Source: Collinsella aerofaciens
GTDB taxonomy: Bacteria; Actinomycetota; Coriobacteriia; Coriobacteriales; Coriobacteriaceae
NCBI RefSeq assembly: GCF_002736145.1
Contig: NZ_CP024160.1
Coordinates: forward strand, 2,108,001-2,172,000
DNA length: 64,000 bases
Direction of reading: 5' to 3'
Below, one piece after another: positions 1 to 6,716 of the stretch. The translations under genes and the position numbers were made by a program. The notes below the pieces were generated by a model that made no database searches, was not told the DNA's origin, and saw nothing but the letters and a program-made list of their open reading frames with translations. The stretch's first letter is position 1; each line of letters starts with the position of its first letter.

Positions 1-433
1 GGTGGACGGCAGGAGGGTCTACACCCACGAGAGGCTGAGGCGGGCGCGCTCGTCGCTGTCGTCGCTGGTGTCGGCGGGGACGCTGTTCACCTACCTCGAC
101 CCCGCCCTGGCCAAGGCCGGCCCGCTGCCGTCGACCAACAACATGATCGAGGGAGGGGTGAACTCGCAGCTGAGGGCCGTCCTGCGCAACCACCGGGGGC
201 TGACGTCGGTCAAGCGCGTGAAGGCGGTATTCTGGTGGTGCCACGCGCACTCGGGGGACGCGAGGACGGCGCGCGAGAAGCTCGCCACGATGCCGACCGA
301 CGCGGACATCGACTTCCTGTTCAGCGTCTACTCCGCCTCGCCGTCGCGTGACGACGGAGGGCCGGAGTGGGGCGACAGGGCAGTGTGGGAGGACCTCCAC
401 CACAGGGACCCGTACCCGTTCTGGCTGGATTAA
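1..433 (+). mobile_element. 3' end of an IS transposase gene (IS256/IS1249-like), cut by window edge
   Basis: The reading frame is open from the window edge to TAA at 431-433, so only the C-terminal part (about 143 residues) is visible. It contains the motif STNNMIEGGVNSQLR, then HRGL and KAVFWWCHAHS. I recognise this as the C-terminal catalytic part of IS256-superfamily (IS1249-type) transposases, where the Glu of NxIEG is expected to belong to the DDE triad. The start lies outside the window, so intactness cannot be judged. The element's right end should lie shortly after 433; a strong inverted repeat begins at 521. Confidence 0.7.
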
Positions 434-816
434 TGGATGGAAACGGGTGTTCTATCGGGACACACATTTTGTCCTATAAGCCCAGATTTGACATATCGAT
501 TTCGCGCGGTAGATGCCCCTGTGGTCAAAAAGTGGCAAATATGAGTACTGACATGAAAATAGAGACATTCCATGAAGCCATTTTTGCTCATTTTACGCAA
601 CAGATGTACGCTAATTTGGCTCAACCTTGAGACAAAATGAAGTAATTTCGATAGATCTCGGGTTCAACGAGGCGATTTTGACCCAAATACGCTGTTACTA
701 AACTGGTAACAGTACTCATATTTGGCCTTTTTTGACCACGGGTCCTCTTGTTGGTGTCACACAGCTGCTTCGTGCGGGTATCCTAGTCCCAACGTGTGCC
801 TATCAGAGGAGAGACC
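434..816. other. Gene-free gap: probable IS right end and a repeat-bounded segment
   Basis: This 383-base gap has no convincing gene. A possible frame at 367-630 overlaps the transposase and has no start signal. The gap holds the inverted-repeat segment listed separately (521-739). A 7-bp perfect inverted repeat, ctgttac at 692-698 and gtaacag at 706-712, lies just inside its right arm. The ribosome-binding site of the next gene (agaggag, 805-811) is at its end. Confidence 0.6.
521..739. repeat. 219-bp segment bounded by 29-bp inverted repeats (MITE-like)
   Basis: Bases 521-549 and the reverse complement of 711-739 match at 26 of 29 positions. The arms begin gtggtcaaaa and end aaatatgagtact. 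The interior is AT-rich compared with the surroundings and codes for nothing obvious. The lengths fit a miniature inverted-repeat element, or two IS ends in opposite orientation beside the transposase fragment. No target-site duplication could be confirmed by eye. Confidence 0.6.
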
Positions 817-1755
817 ATGCTGTTGTCCGGTATCATCGCCGCCCTTACCAGCCTTTTGATTCCCATCATCATTCTGTTGCTACTGCTTCCCAACGCCTGC
901 TATGTCGTTGAACAACAGCATGCCGTGATCATCGAGCGCCTGGGCAAGTTTAACCGCATCGTCAACGCGGGCTTCCACATGAAGGTGCCCGTGATCGACC
1001 GCAAGGCCGCCACGGTGAGCCTGCGCACCATGAAAAACGGTTTTGGCATCGACGTTAAGACCCAGGACAACGTGACCATCGGCCTTGAGGTCTCTGCTCA
1101 GTACCACGTGAGCTATGACATGGGCGCCGGCCCGGCGGATTCGGGTATCTACAAGAGCTACTACATGCTGCAGGAGCCCGTCGACCAGATGCGTGACTTC
1201 ATCACCGACGCCCTGCGCTCTTCGATTCCCGTCTACACACTCGATGAGGTCTTTGCCAAGAAGGATGACATCGCCAAGGATGTCAACGCTACCGTTTCCG
1301 AGCAGATGGCCGCCTACGGCTTCACCCTCGTCTCGACGCTCATCACCAAAATCGCACTGCCGACCGAGGTCGAGAACTCCATGAACGACATCAACGCCGC
1401 CCAGCGCAAGCGCGCTGCGGCACAGGAGCTCGCTGAGGCAGACCGCATCAAGCGCGTCACCGAGGCGACCGCCGAGGCTGAGGCTATGGAAAAGGCGGGC
1501 GAGGGCATCGCCAACCAGCGCAAGGCCATCGCGCTGGGTATCAAAGATTCGCTCGAGATCATCCAGGAGACGGGTGTCGGCAATGACGAGGCCAACCAAC
1601 TGTTCATGTTTACGCAGTGGTCCGAGATGATGACGGAGTTCGCTCGCACGGGTAAAACCTCGACGGTCGTGCTGCCGAGCGACTTTTCGCAGTCGGCCTC
1701 TATGTTCGAGCAGATGCTGGCTGCCGGTAAGGTTCAGAACGAGTCAAAGGAGTAG
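817..1755 (+). CDS. SPFH/band-7 domain membrane protein (stomatin/QmcA-like)
   Basis: A 312-residue protein starting at ATG 817, chosen because AGAGGAG at 805-811 precedes it; a longer GTG start at 796 lacks this. Residues about 4-27 form one N-terminal membrane segment. The SPFH domain follows (VEQQHAVIIERLGKFNRI, then LRTMKN and a central TLDEVFAKKDDI), and an Ala/Glu/Lys/Arg-rich helical stretch (AAQRKRAAAQELAEADRIKR) is typical of the family's coiled coil. Such proteins oligomerise at membranes and scaffold proteases or organise microdomains. No partner such as an NfeD protein is adjacent, so the specific role is unknown. The gene is six bases upstream of rlmH and may be cotranscribed with it. 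Confidence 0.85.
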   Translation: MLLSGIIAALTSLLIPIIILLLLLPNACYVVEQQHAVIIERLGKFNRIVNAGFHMKVPVIDRKAATVSLRTMKNGFGIDVKTQDNVTIGLEVSAQYHVSYDMGAGPADSGIYKSYYMLQEPVDQMRDFITDALRSSIPVYTLDEVFAKKDDIAKDVNATVSEQMAAYGFTLVSTLITKIALPTEVENSMNDINAAQRKRAAAQELAEADRIKRVTEATAEAEAMEKAGEGIANQRKAIALGIKDSLEIIQETGVGNDEANQLFMFTQWSEMMTEFARTGKTSTVVLPSDFSQSASMFEQMLAAGKVQNESKE

Positions 1756-1761
1756 ACACGC

Positions 1762-2232
1762 GTGAAATACACCGTCGTTTGTGTCGGTAAGCTCAAGGAG
1801 CGCTTTTGGAAGGACGCGTGCGCTGAGTACACCAAGCGCTTGGGTGCCTATGCCAAGGTTGATATCCGCGAGGTGGCCGATATCGACCCGGCTAAGGCGG
1901 GCGGCGTGGATGCCGCGCGCGACAAGGAGGGGGCAGCGATTCTTGCTGCCTTGCCGTCTCGAGCGCATGTGATCCTGCTGGCCATTGAGGGTAAAGAGCG
2001 CTCGAGCGAGGAGTTTTCGGCGCGGCTCGATGATCTTATGCTGCGTGGTAACAGCGACATCGCCTTTGTGATTGGCGGATCGGACGGCGTGAGCGATGAC
2101 GTGCGCGCCCGCGCCGACGAGATGCTCAGCTTTGGACGCATTACCTTGCCGCATAACCTGGCGCGTGTGGTGCTGCTAGAGCAGATTTACCGTGCCTGCA
2201 AGATCAGTCGTGGCGAGCCGTATCACAAATAG
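1762..2232 (+). CDS. rlmH: 23S rRNA (pseudouridine1915-N3)-methyltransferase RlmH
   Basis: The 156-residue product has the length of the family (about 155). It shows the C-terminal SPOUT knot: FVIGGSDGVS, then LPHNLARVVLLEQIYRA and the terminal HK. RlmH methylates pseudouridine 1915 in helix 69 of 23S rRNA on assembled ribosomes, using S-adenosylmethionine. Translation starts at GTG 1762, six bases after the SPFH stop; AAGGAG inside the end of that gene (1747-1752) can serve as ribosome-binding site. This suggests coupling of the two genes. Confidence 0.93.
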   Translation: MKYTVVCVGKLKERFWKDACAEYTKRLGAYAKVDIREVADIDPAKAGGVDAARDKEGAAILAALPSRAHVILLAIEGKERSSEEFSARLDDLMLRGNSDIAFVIGGSDGVSDDVRARADEMLSFGRITLPHNLARVVLLEQIYRACKISRGEPYHK

Positions 2233-2305
2233 GTCGGCAATACGAAACAATGGCGTGGGACAATACCTTTCGTTTTGAGGAATGTGTCTGAAAGGACTAT
2301 GCGAT

Positions 2306-3076
2306 ATGAAGATTGGATTTGTCGGTTTTGGCAATATGGCGAGCGCTATGGCCGATGGCTGGATCGCTGCCGGTGTAGCTGCGAGCGACATGTGCGCCTG
2401 CGCGGGTCGCTACGACGCACTGGTTGAGCGCTGCGAGGCGCGCGGCATGGTCGCCTGCCACGATGTCGCCGAGGTGGTCGCCGCATCCGATATCGTGGTC
2501 GCTGCGGTCAAACCGTACATGATCGAGAAGGTATTCGCCCCGCTCAAGGATGCTCTTGCCAAAAAGGTCGTTCTGTCGGTTGCCTGGACTTGGGACAGTG
2601 CCAAGTGGGAGCAGATCCTGCCGGGCGTCGCGCATATCTCGACGGTGCCCAACACACCGGTTTCGGTGGGCGAGGGCGTCATCGTCTGCGAGAAGGCTTC
2701 CACGCTTAGCGATGAGCAGCGTGCCACGGTGCTCGATCTGCTCGGAAAGCTTGGCACGGTGGTCGAGCTCGATACGAGCCTGCTGTTTGTGGGCGGCACG
2801 GTGGGTGGTTGCGCTCCGGCATTTGTCGCATTGGCAATCGAGGCCCTGGGCGATGCGGCGGTCAAGCACGGTATCCCGCGTGCCGATGCCTATCGCATTG
2901 TGAGCCAGATGGTGCTGGGTACGGCAAAGTTGCAGCTTGCAACTGGCCAGCATCCTGCGGCGATGAAGGATGCCGTATGCTCGCCCGGTGGTGCCACCAT
3001 CAAGGGCGTCGTTGCGCTCGAGGATGCCGGCATGCGCAGCGCCCTGGTCAAGGCAATCGACGCAACTCTCCAGTAA
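2306..3076 (+). CDS. proC: Pyrroline-5-carboxylate reductase
   Basis: A 256-residue protein with an N-terminal Rossmann motif (MKIGFVGFGNMASAM) and the conserved C-terminal region (GGTVGGCAPAFVALAIEALGDAAV, broken here by description, and CSPGGATIKGV near residues 226-236). It reduces pyrroline-5-carboxylate to proline with NAD(P)H. ATG 2306 is chosen because AAAGGA at 2291-2296 sits at the right distance; an upstream ATG at 2282 has no such signal. Its TAA stop (3074-3076) lies inside the left flank of the repeat described at 3074-3235. The neighbour downstream is convergent. Confidence 0.93.
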   Translation: MKIGFVGFGNMASAMADGWIAAGVAASDMCACAGRYDALVERCEARGMVACHDVAEVVAASDIVVAAVKPYMIEKVFAPLKDALAKKVVLSVAWTWDSAKWEQILPGVAHISTVPNTPVSVGEGVIVCEKASTLSDEQRATVLDLLGKLGTVVELDTSLLFVGGTVGGCAPAFVALAIEALGDAAVKHGIPRADAYRIVSQMVLGTAKLQLATGQHPAAMKDAVCSPGGATIKGVVALEDAGMRSALVKAIDATLQ

Positions 3077-3235
3077 AACCGACCAAAAAGGGACAGGTTT
3101 ATTTTGGCAGGTTTTTTCTGCGGTTTTGTCCTTTTAGCGAAAAGCGCCCCGCAACTGGCTCAATTCCAGTTGCGGGGCGCTTGCGTTTGCCCAGATAAAA
3201 CCGACCAAAATAAACCTGTCCCTTTTTGGCAGGTT
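3074..3235. repeat. Nested inverted-repeat element between convergent genes
   Basis: A 25-base core at 3083-3107 is the exact reverse complement of 3205-3229. Each core is preceded by the same nine bases (taaaaccga, 3074-3082 and 3196-3204) and followed by the same six (caggtt, 3108-3113 and 3230-3235). Between them lies a perfect 15-bp hairpin, gcgccccgcaactgg at 3144-3158 and its complement at 3166-3180, loop ctcaatt. A related third copy is at 47144-47183. The proC stop is in the left flank, and the stop of the small minus-strand gene starts at the last bases of the right flank. It probably acts as a bidirectional terminator. Confidence 0.85.
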
Positions 3236-3407
3236 AGTCCCAGAAGCTGTCTTCCTCATCCTCGGACTTGGGTCCGCGGTCGACGTACATCTTATGGGTA
3301 CGCTTCTCCATTACAAAGGCAAGAATCGCAAATAACAGGATGCCGCCGGCGAAAAGGATGGCAAAACCGGTGCGGGTGCCAAACAAAAAGGAAAAAACTG
3401 CGTCCAT
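3234..3407 (-). CDS. Small single-pass membrane protein, 57 aa, unknown
   Basis: Minus-strand frame from ATG at 3407-3405 to TAA at 3236-3234. The product begins MDAVFSFLFGTRTGFAILFA, continues as a hydrophobic segment to about residue 33, then has a charged tail (EKRTHKMYVDRG) and an acidic end (SEDEEDSFWD). AGAAGG precedes the start by about eight bases on the minus strand. Topology suggests one membrane span with a cytoplasmic tail. I do not recognise the family. It is convergent with proC and divergent from serS. Confidence 0.65.
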   Translation of the reverse strand: MDAVFSFLFGTRTGFAILFAGGILLFAILAFVMEKRTHKMYVDRGPKSEDEEDSFWD

Positions 3408-3518
3408 TGGGTGCCTTCTTGCGTAGTTGAGTTGGGTCGTAAACGCTCATAAGTATATACTTGCCCATACATGTACAAGGTTGCAACCTAAATGGAATGT
3501 ATATCGCCGGAGGATCTA

Positions 3519-4802
3519 ATGCTTGATATCAAGTTTGTTCGCGAGAACCCCGATGCCATCGATGTCGCCATGGCTAACCGCCAGACGTCTTGGGATCGCG
3601 AGAAGTTCTTTGAGCTCGACGACGAGCGTCGTGCCGTCATCACCGAGGTCGAGGAGCTCCAGGCTACGCGCAATGCCGAGTCCAAGAAGATCGGCGCCCT
3701 GATGAAGGAGGGCAAGAAGGACGAGGCCGAGGCCGCCAAGGAGGCCGTGCGCGCCGTCAACGAGAAGATTGACGGTCTGGCCGAGCGCCGTACCGCCCTC
3801 GAGCAGGAGCAGTACGACTTCATGGCTCACCTGCCCAACATTCCTTGCGAGGCCACGCCGTACGGCAAGGACGAGGACGAGAACATTGAGCGCCGTCGTT
3901 GGGGCACCCCGCGCGAGTTCGACTTCGACTTTAAGCCGCACTGGGATCTGGGCACCGATCTGGACATCCTCGACTTCGAGCGCGGCAACAAGCTCTCCGG
4001 CAGCCGTTTTACCGTTCTCGGTGGCGCTGGCGCCCGCCTGGAGCGCGCCCTCATCAACTTCTTCCTCGATACGCACACCAGCCGTGGTTTTAAGGAGTGG
4101 TGGCCGCCCATCGTCGTCAAGCGTCAGACCATGTTTGGCACGGGTCAGCTGCCCAAGTTCGAGGACGACGCCTACCACGTCTCGGGCGACAACTTCCTGA
4201 TCCCCACCGCCGAGGTCGTGCTCACCAACCTGCACGCCGGCGAGGTCCTCGACGCCGACACCCTGCCGCGCCGCTACACCGCCTTCACCCCCTGCTTCCG
4301 CGAGGAGGCCGGTTCCGCCGGTCGCGACACCCGCGGCATCATCCGTCAGCACGAGTTCGACAAGGTCGAGATGGTCAAGTTCGCTAAGCCGGAGGAGTCC
4401 GACGATGAGCTCGAGAGCATGACCGCCGAGGCCGAGTACCTGCTGCAGCAGCTGGGCCTTCCGTATCGCGTGATTAGCCTGTGCACCGGCGACTTGGGCT
4501 TCTCTGCCCGTCAGACCTACGACGTCGAGGTCTGGCTGCCGAGCTACAACGCCTACAAGGAGATCAGCTCCTGCTCCAACTGCGGTGACTTCCAGGCTCG
4601 CCGCGCCAACATCAAGTATCGCGACCCCGAGAACTTCAAGGGTTCGCGCTACCTGCACACTCTCAACGGTTCCGGCCTGCCGGCCGGCCGCACCATGGCC
4701 GCCATTCTGGAGAACTACCAGAACGCCGACGGCACCATCACGATCCCCGAGGTCCTGCGTCCTTACATGGGCGGTCTCGAGAAGATCGAGCCGGTCGCGT
4801 AA
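3519..4802 (+). CDS. serS: Seryl-tRNA synthetase
   Basis: The 427-residue protein has the SerRS plan: an N-terminal coiled coil (about residues 1-105, with the Glu/Lys-rich [19 protein letters not shown]) and a class II catalytic domain. Motif 2 appears as [16 protein letters not shown] and motif 3 near the end as [16 protein letters not shown]. It charges tRNA-Ser and the selenocysteine tRNA if present. ATG 3519 is chosen because GGAGG at 3508-3512 precedes it; ATG 3492 has no ribosome-binding site. No T-box leader is visible upstream. Confidence 0.96.
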   Translation: MLDIKFVRENPDAIDVAMANRQTSWDREKFFELDDERRAVITEVEELQATRNAESKKIGALMKEGKKDEAEAAKEAVRAVNEKIDGLAERRTALEQEQYDFMAHLPNIPCEATPYGKDEDENIERRRWGTPREFDFDFKPHWDLGTDLDILDFERGNKLSGSRFTVLGGAGARLERALINFFLDTHTSRGFKEWWPPIVVKRQTMFGTGQLPKFEDDAYHVSGDNFLIPTAEVVLTNLHAGEVLDADTLPRRYTAFTPCFREEAGSAGRDTRGIIRQHEFDKVEMVKFAKPEESDDELESMTAEAEYLLQQLGLPYRVISLCTGDLGFSARQTYDVEVWLPSYNAYKEISSCSNCGDFQARRANIKYRDPENFKGSRYLHTLNGSGLPAGRTMAAILENYQNADGTITIPEVLRPYMGGLEKIEPVA

Positions 4803-4825
4803 GTTGGCTGCATAGGGGATATGCA

Positions 4826-4856
4826 AGGGCGCTCCTTCGGGGGCGCCCTATTTCGT
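4826..4856 (+). terminator. Rho-independent terminator after serS
   Basis: A ten-base-pair stem (agggcgctcc / gggggcgccct region, 4826-4849) closes on a UUCG tetraloop and is followed by a short T-rich stretch (atttcg). It begins 23 bases after the serS stop. Confidence 0.75.
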
Positions 4857-4975
4857 GCGCAGGTCCATACCATGCCGTGCGGACAGCTCAATAGAAAACA
4901 CACGAACAACTGTTCTGTATACAGCCATCTACCTGCTATGCTTTTGCTAAATAAGAGCGAGAGAAAGGGGACGCG

Positions 4976-5353
4976 ATGGAGTTGTTTGATGATCGGGTGG
5001 TTTTGTTTGAGAGCGACGAGGGCGGGGAGTACCTGCTTGTAACGTGTGAGCCGTCTGGCATGGGTGGCCTGGTGGTTCGGCAGGCGAGCGAGGGCCCGTT
5101 GACCCAATGGTGCTTTGAGGAGTCGCCGCATGTGGTCGAGACCTTTGTGACGCACGAGGGGCTTGTGGCGCTGGAGCACTTCTATGGAGTTGGGACTTCC
5201 AACCAGGTCGCGCGCATGCTGAGCATCTCGTTTGCCGATTATGACTGTGCCCAGCGGGTGAGATCGCTCCTGAGGGAACTTGATGCTAAGTTTGACGTGA
5301 TCGAAAAGCCAATCGATCGTACGGGGAACGTCGGTATGTGCGGAGCAGCATGA
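4976..5353 (+). CDS. Hypothetical protein, 125 aa
   Basis: A 125-residue soluble protein that begins MELFDDRVVLFESDEGGEYL and ends with NVGMCGAA. It has a good ribosome-binding site (GAGAAAGGGG just upstream of ATG 4976). Secondary structure looks like an N-terminal beta-rich part followed by a helical C-terminal part (YDCAQRVRSLLRELDAKFDV). There are no membrane segments and no signal peptide. I recognise no family or catalytic motif. It lies alone between the serS terminator and the tRNA-Arg array. Confidence 0.7.
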   Translation: MELFDDRVVLFESDEGGEYLLVTCEPSGMGGLVVRQASEGPLTQWCFEESPHVVETFVTHEGLVALEHFYGVGTSNQVARMLSISFADYDCAQRVRSLLRELDAKFDVIEKPIDRTGNVGMCGAA

Positions 5354-5389
5354 CAAAACTGCGTTTCACAAAAAAGTTTGAGATTGTGC

Positions 5390-5418
5390 TTGACTCCAAT
5401 AAGCTAAAGTGGTTTTAT
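5390..5418 (+). promoter_or_regulatory. Promoter of first tRNA-Arg gene
   Basis: TTGACT at 5390-5395 is followed after 17 bases by TTTTAT (5413-5418), twelve bases upstream of the mature tRNA 5' end. The -10 match is weaker than in the other two copies. Confidence 0.55.
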
Positions 5419-5430
5419 ATGTCTTGCGCT

Positions 5431-5507
5431 GCGGCGTTACCTCAGCTGGATAGAGGGTCTGACTACGAATCAGAACGTCATAGGTTCGAATCCTATACGC
5501 CGCACCA
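5431..5507 (+). tRNA. tRNA-Arg (anticodon ACG), copy 1
   Basis: A full cloverleaf: acceptor gcggcgt / acgccgc, anticodon stem tctga / tcaga with loop ctACGaa, T-loop gttcgaatc. The CCA end is encoded (5505-5507). ACG, read as ICG, decodes CGU/CGC/CGA. It is followed by a terminator at 5519-5547. Confidence 0.95.
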
Positions 5508-5518
5508 ATTGAAATTGA

Positions 5519-5547
5519 AAGCCTCCGGCAACGGGGGCTTTTCTTTT
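5519..5547 (+). terminator. Terminator after tRNA-Arg copy 1
   Basis: The hairpin aagcctccg / cgggggctt with a GCAA tetraloop (5519-5540) is followed by ttcttt. Nearly identical hairpins follow each tRNA-Arg copy or fragment: 5710-5731, 5949-5970, 6183-6204, 6374-6395 and 6564-6585. Confidence 0.85.
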
Positions 5548-5562
5548 ATGGCAACACTGCCT

Positions 5563-5697
5563 GGATTCGAACCTCGGTCGAGGCGCGGGCGTAAAGAAAA
5601 CGCGGAGCGTTTTTAGCCCGCGGGCGAGTCCGCCGGCAGGCGGGCGAAGCCGGTGCGGATCCGCGCAGCGGATGCGCGGAATCCTATACGCCGCACC
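5563..5697. repeat. Long repeat unit 1 with tRNA-Arg 3' fragment
   Basis: This unit begins ggattcgaacctcggtcg and ends in the last part of a tRNA-Arg gene (aatcctatacgccgcacca, ending 5697). The same unit, with only a few changes, recurs at 6228-6362 and 6417-6553. The interior is GC-rich with several short inverted repeats (cgggcgtaaagaaaacgcgg; gcaggcgggcgaagccg; gcggatccgcgcagcgg). The tRNA fragment lacks the D-arm and anticodon arm, so it cannot be functional. Confidence 0.85.
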
Positions 5698-5821
5698 AAT
5701 TGAAATTGAAAGCCTCCGGCAACGGGGGCTTTTCTTTTTCGGAAACCATGCATTGATACGAACCTCGGTTGAGGCGCGAGCGTCTTAATCATCACTTCGT
5801 AAAATTTTTCCAAATTGTCGC

Positions 5822-5850
5822 TTGACCCATCGAGGGGTCACGTGCATAAT
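5822..5850 (+). promoter_or_regulatory. Promoter of second tRNA-Arg gene
   Basis: TTGACC (5822-5827) and CATAAT (5845-5850) are separated by exactly 17 bases, twelve bases before the tRNA. The sequence tgcataataatc is shared with the third copy's promoter. Confidence 0.85.
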
Positions 5851-5862
5851 AATCCGTGCGTT

Positions 5863-5939
5863 GCGGCGTTACCTCAGCTGGATAGAGGGTCTGACTACGA
5901 ATCAGAACGTCATAGGTTCGAATCCTATACGCCGCACCA
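5863..5939 (+). tRNA. tRNA-Arg (anticodon ACG), copy 2
   Basis: Identical in sequence to the copy at 5431-5507, including the encoded CCA. Its own promoter lies upstream and a terminator (5949-5970, GGAAAC variant loop) downstream. Confidence 0.95.
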
Positions 5940-6054
5940 ATTGAGTTTAAGCCTCCGGAAACGGGGGCTTTTCTTATATCGCGATGCGTCGAAGATCGCG
6001 CCAAGCCCTCCAAATGAGTAAAAATCAAATTCAATAACTTTTTTTGAAAAACGC

Positions 6055-6083
6055 TTGACGATTATTCAGTCCATGTGCATAAT
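6055..6083 (+). promoter_or_regulatory. Promoter of third tRNA-Arg gene
   Basis: TTGACG (6055-6060) and CATAAT (6078-6083) are separated by 17 bases and placed as in copy 2. Confidence 0.85.
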
Positions 6084-6095
6084 AATCAACAAGTC

Positions 6096-6172
6096 GCGGC
6101 GTTACCTCAGCTGGATAGAGGGTCTGACTACGAATCAGAACGTCATAGGTTCGAATCCTATACGCCGCACCA
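6096..6172 (+). tRNA. tRNA-Arg (anticodon ACG), copy 3
   Basis: Identical to the other two intact copies, with encoded CCA. It is followed by a terminator at 6183-6204 and then by repeat units 2 and 3. Confidence 0.95.
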
Positions 6173-6227
6173 TTTGAGATTAAAGCTCCCGGCAACGGGG
6201 GCTTTTCTTTTACGTAAACACCGCATT

Positions 6228-6362
6228 GATTCGAACCTCGGTCGAGGCGCGGGCGTAAAGAAAACGCGGAGCGTTTTTAGCCCGCGGGCGAGCACGCCGG
6301 CAGGCGGGCGAAGCCGGTGCGGATCCGCGCAGCGGATGCGCGGAATCCTATACGCCGCACCA
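6228..6362. repeat. Long repeat unit 2 with tRNA-Arg 3' fragment
   Basis: Second copy of the unit described at 5563-5697. It is followed by a terminator-like hairpin at 6374-6395 in which the tetraloop is GCGA. The differences from unit 1 are few, mainly in the gagtcc / gagcac segment, indicating recent duplication. Confidence 0.85.
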
Positions 6363-6416
6363 ATTGAAATTGAAAGCCTCCGGCGACGGGGGCTTTTCTT
6401 TTATGCCGCCACCGCA

Positions 6417-6590
6417 TGGATTCGAACCTCGGTCGAGGCGCGGGCGTAAAGAAAACGCGGAGCGTTTTTAGCCCGCGGGCGAGCGCGCCGGCAGGCGGGC
6501 GAAGCCGGTGCGGATCCGCGCAGCGGATGCGCGGAATCCTATACGCCGCACCATTTGAGATTAAAGCTCCCGGCAACGGGGGCTTTTCTT
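6417..6590. repeat. Long repeat unit 3 with tRNA-Arg 3' fragment and terminator
   Basis: Third copy of the unit, directly after unit 2, so the two form a tandem duplication with a period of about 189 bases. It ends with the fragment acgccgcacca at 6543-6553 and a terminator hairpin (6564-6585). The fragment's flank (catttgagattaaagctccc) matches copy 3 of the tRNA and not copy 1, so the units arose from different parents or were converted. Confidence 0.85.
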
Positions 6591-6716
6591 TTACGCCAGC
6601 TTGAGTGCTTTCGTCCAAAGGGACGATTTCCTGTCGACTCGTGTAAGATTCCGAGTAGGTGTCGCGGCCCGTCCGCGACCACTCCTTCTCTCAACGACCG
6701 ATCAGGGTGATATTTC

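Noticed and set aside
367..630. Open frame of 87 codons after the transposase
   Set aside because: It overlaps the transposase end in another frame, runs into the inverted repeat and has no ribosome-binding site.
3408..3518. T-box riboswitch before serS, also looked for before hisS and aspS
   Set aside because: No conserved T-box sequence, specifier loop or antiterminator was found in any of the three leaders.
3516..4826. Long minus-strand open frame opposite serS (436 codons)
   Set aside because: It mirrors the codon pattern of serS, gives a Val/Leu/Gly-rich product with no recognisable domain, and serS is certain. Similar antisense frames opposite ppc, htpG, aspS, uxaA and the GPH gene were rejected for the same reason.
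5563..6553. Possible CRISPR array
   Set aside because: The units are about 130 bases and contain tRNA fragments; there are no short regular repeats with unique spacers and no cas genes.
5338..6618. Short open frames inside the tRNA-Arg region
   Set aside because: They read through tRNA genes, terminators and the GC-rich repeat and share the same translated tRNA piece (AALPQLDRGSDYESERHRF), so they are artefacts of the repeats.
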